Shown here: positions 14,620 to 19,058 of the stretch, piece by piece
Position numbering within the stretch: the first letter of the stretch is position 1
Layout of the letters: every line of letters begins with the position of its first letter
The notes under the pieces: model-generated
Told to the model about the DNA's origin: nothing
The model's database searches: none
Seen by the model: only the letters and a program-made list of their open reading frames with translations
Assembly: GCA_043777755.1 (NCBI GenBank)
Contig: JAYWHK010000283.1
Span: 1 to 19,058, forward strand
Direction of reading: 5' to 3'
DNA from: CANHEE01 sp043777755
GTDB taxonomy: Bacteria > Bacteroidota > Bacteroidia > Chitinophagales > Saprospiraceae
DNA length: 19,058 bases
Program-made: the position numbers and the translations under genes

Positions 14620-14729
14620 ATTTTTTCTGCCCATTTTTATTTTCCAAATTTTATTTTGAAAAATTAAAAAAAATTCCTTTTTCATTGATTATGAATAGGT
14701 TATAGCTATTTTATTTCTGCAATTAAAAG

Positions 14730-14828
14730 TTATCAATATTAGCTTATCCACATTGTTGAAAAGATTATTAATTTATTAAATTATTGATAATCAAATAATT
14801 ATAATAATTATTAACAAAATGTTGATAA
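14730..14828. promoter_or_regulatory. Cluster of DnaA-box-like sites with AT-rich DNA
   Basis: Within 99 bp are one perfect DnaA box, TTATCCACA (14744-14752), and near-matches TTATCAATA (14730-14738), TGTTGAAAA (14754-14762), TATTGATAA (14782-14790), TTATTAACA (14808-14816) and TGTTGATAA (14820-14828). The sites lie on both strands. The DNA between 14763 and 14815 is nearly pure A/T, resembling an unwinding element. This may be a replication origin-like site or a DnaA-controlled nrd promoter. A/T-rich sequence makes some near-matches expected by chance. Confidence 0.45.
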
Positions 14829-14942
14829 CTATTTATTTTTTTATTTTGAAAAAAGGTGTAATTTAGTGGCACGAAACCAAAAGTACACATCTACTTTTAA
14901 AAATATCAGGATATAGAGAAAACATCAGGGAATTGATTTTTT

Positions 14943-14964
14943 TTAGCAAATTTAATTTTGCTAA
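14943..14964 (+). other. Hairpin in the nrdB upstream region
   Basis: ttagcaaa pairs perfectly with tttgctaa across a 6-nt loop (tttaat). It could be a protein-binding palindrome or a leader RNA hairpin. It shares the core ttagc/gctaa with the hairpin at 15064-15083. Confidence 0.4.
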
Positions 14965-15063
14965 GGAAGATAAATATCCGCACCAACATCGGCAAAACCT
15001 TTCCGATCAATCAACAAAAGAGAAAAGAAAACAGAAGATTTAGTAAAGAATTGAAAATCAAAG

Positions 15064-15083
15064 ACTTAGCATTGTCGCTAAGT
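15064..15083 (+). other. Second hairpin in the nrdB upstream region
   Basis: acttagc pairs with gctaagt over a 6-nt loop (attgtc); a third cttagc follows at 15085-15090 and could compete for pairing with gctaag. Such alternative pairing is compatible with a switchable leader, but there is no match to a known riboswitch that I can recognise. Confidence 0.35.
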
Positions 15084-15173
15084 TCTTAGCTTTCTATTGC
15101 TATTTATTTCGTGACAAACTGAATTGATATATTTCGCATCATAACCACTTATTTAGAAAATTAAAAATTAAAA

Positions 15174-16151
15174 ATGAGCAATTTTGTAGAACCAATTTTA
15201 CAAGAAAACCCGAATCGTTTCGTCCTTTTTCCTATCGAACACGATGATATTTGGCAATTTTATAAAAAATCAGAAGCGTCTATCTGGACAGCTGAAGAGA
15301 TTGACCTTTCGCAAGATTTTGACGACTGGGATCATAAACTTTCTGACAACGACCGCTATTTTATCAAGCATATTTTGGCGTTTTTTGCAGCAAGTGATGG
15401 TATTGTAAATGAAAATTTGGCAGAAAACTTTGTTCGTGAAGTCCAATATACGGAAGCGAAATTTTTCTACGGTTTTCAGATTATGATGGAAAATATTCAC
15501 TCTGAAACCTACTCGCTTCTGATTGATACTTATATAAAAGACAAGGCGGAAAAAAATTACCTTTTTAATGCAATTGACAATATTCCTTGCGTGAAAACGA
15601 AGGCAGACTGGGCGTTGCGTTGGATTTCGGGCGGTGGTTTTGCGGAGCGTTTGGTCGCTTTTGCAGCAGTAGAAGGCATCTTTTTCTCAGGCTCATTTTG
15701 TTCTATTTTTTGGTTAAAAAAACGTGGTGTAATGCCAGGTTTAACCTTCTCCAATGAGTTGATTTCTCGTGACGAAGGTATGCACTGCGATTTTGCTTGT
15801 TTGTTGTATAATCAACACTTAGTCAATAAGTTAGATAAAAAAATTGTCGAGCAAATCATTACCGAAGCGGTAGCAATTGAGAAGGAATTTGTATCAGATG
15901 CGATACCTGTCAATTTGATTGGTATGAACTCAAATTTGATGTGTCAATACATTGAGTTTGTAGCAGACCGTTTGTTGCTTTCGCTAGGAAACAGTAAAGT
16001 CTATAACGCTGAAAATCCTTTTGATTTTATGGAAATGATTTCGCTTCAAGGCAAGACCAATTTCTTTGAAAAACGGGTTGGCGATTATCAAAAAGCAGGT
16101 GTTTTATCTTCAAAAGAGGAAGCAGTATTTAGCTTAGATGATGATTTTTAA
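15174..16151 (+). CDS. nrdB: Class Ia ribonucleotide reductase small subunit
   Basis: The 325-residue R2 protein carries the diiron-tyrosyl radical centre that starts nucleotide reduction in NrdA. All metal ligands align: Asp75 (AASDGIVNENL), Glu106 and His109 (MENIHSE), Glu167 (AAVEGIFF), Glu201 and His204 (RDEGMHCDF). The radical Tyr113 is present in SETYSLL, so this is a canonical class Ia/Ib-type centre rather than the Tyr-less class Ic. Long stretches (SIWTAEEIDLS, LAFFAASDGIVNENL, IFWLKKRGVMPGLTFSNE) closely resemble animal R2 proteins, as is known for Bacteroidota. The C-terminus FSLDDDF is the tail that docks in NrdA. The nrdA gene is not in this window. The upstream region holds DnaA-box-like sites. 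Confidence 0.97.
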   Translation: MSNFVEPILQENPNRFVLFPIEHDDIWQFYKKSEASIWTAEEIDLSQDFDDWDHKLSDNDRYFIKHILAFFAASDGIVNENLAENFVREVQYTEAKFFYGFQIMMENIHSETYSLLIDTYIKDKAEKNYLFNAIDNIPCVKTKADWALRWISGGGFAERLVAFAAVEGIFFSGSFCSIFWLKKRGVMPGLTFSNELISRDEGMHCDFACLLYNQHLVNKLDKKIVEQIITEAVAIEKEFVSDAIPVNLIGMNSNLMCQYIEFVADRLLLSLGNSKVYNAENPFDFMEMISLQGKTNFFEKRVGDYQKAGVLSSKEEAVFSLDDDF

Positions 16152-16159
16152 TCTTAATA

Positions 16160-16228
16160 AACCACCTAAGCCACAAAGTACACCAAAGCATTAAAAACTT
16201 AGATGCACTTTGTGACTTAGGTGGTTCA
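16160..16228 (+). repeat. Hairpin repeat, copy 1 (after nrdB)
   Basis: Begins 8 nt after the nrdB stop codon. aaccacctaagccacaaag pairs with ctttgtgacttaggtggtt with a single mismatch; the loop region contains ttaaaaacttagatgc. Copies 2 and 3 follow the next two genes in the same orientation. A transcription-terminator or 3'-end stabilising role is plausible for such a stem. Confidence 0.9.
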
Positions 16229-16260
16229 ATATATTTTTCAACTATAAAACAAAACAAAAA

Positions 16261-16770
16261 ATGGGTAATGTAATTTTATTTTTAGGAACGGCATTAGTGC
16301 CACTTATCGTAGGTTTCCTATGGTACAACAATTCTTTTGGATTAGGCAAGGCTTGGATGCGTGAAAACGGTTTTACGCAAGAAGGCTTAGAAAAAGACTT
16401 TAAACCATTGAAAGTGTTTGGATTGGTTTATTTGGCTGGTGTTTTTATCGCAACTGCAATGATGCCAATGACGATTCATCAAATGGGACTGACTTCTATG
16501 TTTGCAGACAATCCTGACGCAACAAACGAAGCAACCGAATTAGGAAAAACTGTCAAGTCTTTATTAACTAACTATGGCACTAATTTCCGTAGTTTTGGAC
16601 ATGGTGCAGTTCATGGTATGGTTTATAGCATCTTTTTGGTATTGCCAATGTTGTTGATTACTGGACTTTTTGAACGTAAAAGTTTCAAATACATTTTCCT
16701 TCATTTTGGCTATTGGGCAATCACATTGATGATTATGGGAGGCTTGATTTGTCGATTTTTGGAACTTTAA
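16261..16770 (+). CDS. DUF1761-like membrane protein
   Basis: The 169-residue product has four hydrophobic segments (about 4-22, 54-72, 117-138, 144-166). The N-terminal signature VGFLWYNNSFGLGKAWMREN with a following GFT resembles the W[YF]...FG..WM motif of DUF1761 proteins, predicted integral membrane proteins of unknown function. The middle loop has charged and Met-rich stretches (MMPMTIHQMGLTSMF). It is separated from nrdB and from the next gene only by hairpin repeats, so the genes may be read together. The start ATG follows an A-rich leader. No role can be assigned. Confidence 0.8.
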   Translation: MGNVILFLGTALVPLIVGFLWYNNSFGLGKAWMRENGFTQEGLEKDFKPLKVFGLVYLAGVFIATAMMPMTIHQMGLTSMFADNPDATNEATELGKTVKSLLTNYGTNFRSFGHGAVHGMVYSIFLVLPMLLITGLFERKSFKYIFLHFGYWAITLMIMGGLICRFLEL

Positions 16771-16779
16771 AAAATATTG

Positions 16780-16830
16780 AACCACCTAAGTCACAAAGTA
16801 CACCAAAGCATTAAAAACTTAGGTGGTTCA
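16780..16830 (+). repeat. Hairpin repeat, copy 2 (shortened)
   Basis: Begins 9 nt after the stop codon of the DUF1761 gene. It matches copy 1 except for the c/t change in the left stem and an 18-bp deletion whose end points are both acttag, which leaves accacctaag paired with cttaggtggt and a larger loop. The shortening is what recombination or slippage between the two acttag words would produce. Confidence 0.9.
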
Positions 16831-16845
16831 ATAAAACGCTTTACG

Positions 16846-17260
16846 ATGAAAAAAATATTCTTTTTATTCCTTTTTATTGCTTTGCAAAATGTTGTATTAG
16901 CACATCAAAACATAATTATTGCTATAGATACTACTTTGCCTAATACTATTCTTGATAATCAAAAAAGTTGATAAACCAGCAGAACAGAACGATAAATCAG
17001 CCATATATAAAGCGATGGGAAAAATGAAATATCCAACTTTGGCAAGAGAGAAAAATATTTCGGGGAAAGTGATTGCACGAATGACAATTGATGAGTTTGG
17101 ACAGATTATAGATAGTAAAATCACTTCTAATACACATCAATTACTGAATGACGAAGTATTGAGAATTGTAAAATTCATTCCTCAATATCAACCTGCGGTG
17201 CATCAAGGAAAAAATGTAAAGGTGTTTATTGATTTTCCTTTAAATTTTCAAGTGCAATAA
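16846..17260 (+). pseudogene. TonB C-terminal-domain protein, interrupted by a frameshift at an A6 run
   Basis: The first frame (16846-16971) encodes MKKIFFLFLFIALQ and a signal peptide ending VVLA, then about 20 residues to a TGA. The second frame continues with VDKPAEQNDKSAIYKAMGK and a full TonB C-terminal domain (YPTLAREKNISGKVI, LLNDEVLRIVKFIP, GKNVKVFIDFPLNFQV) ending at 17260. The frames join at the homopolymer aaaaaa (16961-16966); removing one A would give a single protein of about 137 residues. The domain is otherwise intact. Energy-transducer TonB domains normally drive outer-membrane transporters, but a short secreted form without the N-terminal TM/ExbB contact may have another role. 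Sequencing error, a real inactivation, or recoding all fit. I call it broken as given. An upstream in-frame start at 16777 falls inside the hairpin repeat and is unlikely. Confidence 0.8.
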
Positions 17261-17267
17261 AAAATAA

Positions 17268-17336
17268 AACCACCTAAGTCACAAAGAACATCTAAGCGTT
17301 AAAAACTTAGATGCACTTTGTGACTTAGGTAGTTCA
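17268..17336 (+). repeat. Hairpin repeat, copy 3 (longest stem)
   Basis: Begins 7 nt after the stop codon of the TonB-like gene. The left arm (aaccacctaagtcacaaag, then aacatctaag) pairs with cttagatgcactttgtgac and ttaggtagtt: 29 bp per arm with 3 mismatches around a 9-nt loop, cgttaaaaa. In copies 1 and 2 the inner part of the left arm has diverged to tacaccaaag, so this copy is likely nearest the ancestral form. Confidence 0.9.
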
Positions 17337-17350
17337 TTAAAAATAAAAAA

Positions 17351-17848
17351 ATGAAATTAACAACACAACGCCTAACAATTTCCATCGCCAACGAAACAGA
17401 TGTACCTTTTTTCTTGGAATTACTCAACTCTGACGGTTGGAAAAAATACATTGGCGACCGAAATGTTCATACGCTCGAAGAAGCGGCAGTATATTTTAGC
17501 ACTCGTTGGGTTGGAACGATGCCGAATCCGCACTGCGGAATATATGTCATCAAATTGCATGATGGAACTCGAGTCGGCATGAACTCGCTCGTGCAACGTG
17601 ATCATTTGGACAGCATAGATATTGGTTACGCTTTCACTGCCGAACACGAAGGCAAAGGTTACGCAACCGAAGCGACACAAGCCTTTTTGAACTGGGCGAT
17701 GAACGATTTAGGCTACAAAAAAGTCTATGGTTTTTGCTTGACTTCGCACCCTGCGTCTATGCGAATTATGGAAAAAATCGGTATGACCAAAGGCGAACCG
17801 TTTATAGATGTAGATGCGGAATGTGTTTTGTATGCGATTGAAAAATAA
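17351..17848 (+). CDS. GNAT-family N-acetyltransferase (RimJ/RimL-like)
   Basis: The 165-residue protein is a complete GNAT domain. It opens with TQRLTISIANETDVPFFLEL (5-24), typical of the RimJ/RimL-type acetyltransferase_3 group. The acetyl-CoA pyrophosphate loop is HEGKGYATEAT (99-109) and the late helix is HPASMRIMEKIGM (133-145), which normally carries Asn in place of His133. The acceptor may be a protein N-terminus or a small molecule; the sequence does not decide. It lies 14 nt after hairpin repeat copy 3 and 33 nt before the next gene. Confidence 0.93.
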   Translation: MKLTTQRLTISIANETDVPFFLELLNSDGWKKYIGDRNVHTLEEAAVYFSTRWVGTMPNPHCGIYVIKLHDGTRVGMNSLVQRDHLDSIDIGYAFTAEHEGKGYATEATQAFLNWAMNDLGYKKVYGFCLTSHPASMRIMEKIGMTKGEPFIDVDAECVLYAIEK

Positions 17849-17881
17849 ATATAAAATATTGATTATCAGATAATTAAAAAA

Positions 17882-18454
17882 ATGCAAAAAATCATCAATT
17901 TCATAAAACGAATGTTTTTAGGAGTATTCCTCATTGGCTTGATAATTTATTGTTTTAAAAGTTTTTTGTATAGAAATTTGGTAGATTACAAGGAAATCGG
18001 GCAGCGAACATTGATAAAAATTGAAAATCAAGACATCAAAGATGATTTGGATTTTTGGTTAGAAACAAGCAACACAGCTTCAACAGAACAGATAATTGAT
18101 TTTGCGATAACTTACGCTTCCGAAGACATCAAATACACTTTTGGAAAATGCTCGACAAATCCAAACATTGTCATAATGAAAGACCAAAACACCAATTGTA
18201 TTGGTTATTCGGCTGCTTTACACGCTGTTTTGACTTATCTTTTGGAAAAAAAAGGTTTAGATGAAAAGGTAAAAAGTGAGCATAAAATCGGGCAACTTTA
18301 CTTGTTGAATTTTAATGTACATCAATTATTCAAAAATCCTGCTTTCAAAGACCATGATTATAATGTGATAACAGATAAAACAAACAACAAGAGATATTGT
18401 ATTGATCCAACGTTGAGAACGTATTTTGGAATTGAAAGAGTGAATGAGAAGTAA
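17882..18454 (+). CDS. Membrane-anchored transglutaminase-like protein
   Basis: The 190-residue product has one N-terminal membrane segment (about 11-28). The rest shows the order of a transglutaminase-like cysteine protease fold: Cys106 in NCIGYSAALHAVL at the start of a helix, His158 in FKDHDYNVI, and Asp175 in YCIDPTLRTYFG. The C-x-G-[YF]-[SA], HxxN and D-P-T spacing fits the Cys-His-Asp triad of that superfamily. A helical region (about 52-90) precedes it. It may be a peptidase or act on cell-envelope amide bonds; the assignment is from the triad pattern alone. A TTGATTATCA word lies 14 nt upstream of the start. Confidence 0.7.
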   Translation: MQKIINFIKRMFLGVFLIGLIIYCFKSFLYRNLVDYKEIGQRTLIKIENQDIKDDLDFWLETSNTASTEQIIDFAITYASEDIKYTFGKCSTNPNIVIMKDQNTNCIGYSAALHAVLTYLLEKKGLDEKVKSEHKIGQLYLLNFNVHQLFKNPAFKDHDYNVITDKTNNKRYCIDPTLRTYFGIERVNEK

Positions 18455-18469
18455 AATATTCGTGAAATT

Positions 18470-18727
18470 TTACAAAAGACCGTGTATTATCATTTCTCTA
18501 GGTTCGCGTGAACGAATTTTAGCCAAACGCATTAAACGCTCTAAAACAATATAATGGTCTAATTCATCTTTTTCTTGTTTTGTAAGTGATTGATTTTTAG
18601 ATTTTTGTATTAAATCTTCTAAGCGTTGTTGTACTTCTGGTGTTGCTTTTAAAGCTGCTACTTTTTGTGGTTCGAGGCTTGCTAAAAGCTCTGCCACTTG
18701 GTCAAAAACGGAATATATCGTAGTCAT
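18470..18727 (-). CDS. Small helical protein, antitoxin-like
   Basis: The 85-residue protein is predicted all-helical and charged, with VFDQVAELLASLEPQKVAAL (7-26), EVQQRLEDLIQKSKN (31-45), SLTKQEKDELDHYIVLE (47-63) and RLMRLAKIRS (64-73). From memory this resembles short proteins encoded just upstream of toxin or nuclease genes in Bacteroidota and Cyanobacteria, but I cannot verify it. No partner follows: the downstream strand runs into the convergent gene ending at 18454. A clean promoter lies just upstream (18746-18774), which supports a real gene. Confidence 0.7.
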   Translation of the reverse strand: MTTIYSVFDQVAELLASLEPQKVAALKATPEVQQRLEDLIQKSKNQSLTKQEKDELDHYIVLERLMRLAKIRSREPREMIIHGLL

Positions 18728-18745
18728 GTAAAATAAATTTTACTA

Positions 18746-18774
18746 CAAATATAGGGTTTTTTTTATAAAAACAA
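18746..18774 (-). promoter_or_regulatory. Bacteroidota promoter for the 18470-18727 gene
   Basis: On the minus strand TTG (18774-18772), an 18-nt spacer and TATATTTG (18753-18746) fit the consensus. The expected start near 18740 leaves a leader of about 13 nt. Confidence 0.75.
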
Positions 18775-18818
18775 AACCAAATATTGAAAACACATAAAAA
18801 AACATAACGCATCGAAAA

Positions 18819-18899
18819 CCAACGGTTAAAACCATTGGCTACTATATCGGTCATTCCTACGGAATTTCCATGATGCAAACGCAAAAGTCGCAGAGCGAC
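18819..18899. repeat. Cluster of three small hairpins, probable dispersed repeat
   Basis: Three short inverted repeats follow one another: ccaacgg/ccattgg (18819-18838, one mismatch), attcc/ggaat (18853-18865) and gtcgc/gcgac (18887-18899). The segment is richer in G/C than its surroundings. It lies in a 331-bp gene-free end region (18728-19058) that otherwise holds the minus-strand promoter, some A/T-rich DNA and the right terminal repeat. It may be a palindromic repeat element or a remnant of a mobile element end. Confidence 0.55.
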
Positions 18900-18964
18900 G
18901 AACTATCATTAATTTTCAATTGAAATATTCGATTGTTTTGAGTTTTTTGATAGCTTCATTTAAA

Positions 18965-19058
18965 ACTCGATGTTCCAGTTTTTGAAATTTTAGGCATAAT
19001 TTTTTTTGACACTAAAATTTTATAATTTTTTTATAATTTTTATAAAAATAAAAAATTG
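18965..19058. repeat. Right terminal inverted repeat (94 bp)
   Basis: Exact reverse complement of bases 3-96. It directly follows A/T-rich DNA downstream of the three-hairpin cluster, so that cluster and this repeat may together be the end of one larger dispersed repeat whose other copies lie elsewhere in the genome. Confidence 0.9.

Larger units (their letters stand above)
14620..15173. other. 554-bp gene-free AT-rich region between corA and nrdB
   Basis: No convincing ORF or tRNA is present. The first half (to about 14870) is extremely A/T-rich and contains the DnaA-box-like cluster annotated separately. A possible -7 box TAATTTAG (14859-14866, 7 of 8) would give nrdB a leader of about 300 nt, within which two hairpins sharing a TTAGC/GCTAA core are visible (14943-14964 and 15064-15083). 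A second possible -7 box, TATATTTC (15128-15135), lies nearer the nrdB start. Confidence 0.6.

Noticed and set aside
14620..15173. NrdR box or cobalamin riboswitch before nrdB
   Set aside because: I could find neither the paired NrdR palindromes nor a cobalamin-riboswitch-like conserved core in this region.
16777..16845. Extended N-terminus of the TonB-like gene from 16777
   Set aside because: Those codons are the hairpin repeat; ATG 16846 begins a clean signal peptide.
16958..16971. Classical -1 programmed frameshift (A AAA AAG type) in the TonB-like gene
   Set aside because: The A run is in the wrong phase for a -1 slip to reach the second frame; joining the frames needs +1 or loss of one A. 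No stop codon sits directly in the slip position as in RF2-type +1 sites.
16160..17336. CRISPR array
   Set aside because: The three repeats are hundreds of bases apart, separated by genes, and are internally palindromic over most of their length; there are no spacers or cas genes.
1..19058. Linear plasmid or virus with inverted terminal repeats
   Set aside because: No replication, partition, terminal-protein, capsid or transposase gene is present, and the content is chromosomal housekeeping. An assembly break at a repeat explains the ends better.

Overview
The window is AT-rich and looks like a fragment of a Bacteroidota chromosome, probably a whole assembled contig. The lineage call rests on TAnnTTTG-type -7 promoter boxes (several with a TTG 18-19 nt upstream), A-rich leaders without Shine-Dalgarno sequences, an ECF sigma gene followed by a membrane/outer-membrane-barrel partner, a TonB-like energy transducer, a eukaryote-like class Ia NrdB, and short intergenic repeats. 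The genus cannot be named from the sequence alone. Both contig ends carry the same 94-bp sequence in inverted orientation, which is most simply an assembly break at a multicopy repeat.

Layout. 110-484 (-): small membrane protein. 592-1668: diheme c-type cytochrome. 1864-4913: four-gene unit with an ECF sigma factor, a probable anti-sigma/outer-membrane-barrel protein, and two divergent tandem paralogues with a signal peptide and four membrane segments. 5000-5536: membrane-anchored coiled-coil protein. 5643-6053: EVE-domain protein. 6098-6652: secreted PsbP/DcrB-like protein. 6770-7945: thiolase. 8211-8294: 27-residue hydrophobic microprotein with its own terminator. 8477-9661: proline dehydrogenase. 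9757-11376: TspO and carboxynorspermidine decarboxylase, tightly linked. 11550-12557: NrnA-like DHH phosphoesterase. 12606-13493: alpha/beta hydrolase. 13669-14619: CorA. 14620-15173: long AT-rich intergenic region with a cluster of DnaA-box-like sites. 15174-16151: NrdB. 16261-18454: DUF1761 protein, frameshifted TonB-like gene, GNAT acetyltransferase and a transglutaminase-like protein. 18470-18727 (-): small antitoxin-like protein.

Most genes are unrelated housekeeping or metabolic functions: lipid or acetyl-CoA metabolism, proline oxidation, polyamine synthesis, Mg2+ transport, dNTP synthesis and nanoRNA turnover. The clearest functional unit is the sigma/anti-sigma operon. Its second product could link the inner membrane to the outer membrane through a low-complexity tether. 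No phage, CRISPR, restriction or biosynthetic cluster is visible.

Non-coding structure is where the window is most unusual. It holds two inverted copies of a MITE-like repeat of about 117 bp, three copies of a hairpin repeat placed 7-9 nt after three successive stop codons, several families of degenerate short repeats that reach into gene 3' ends, and the DnaA-box cluster upstream of nrdB.
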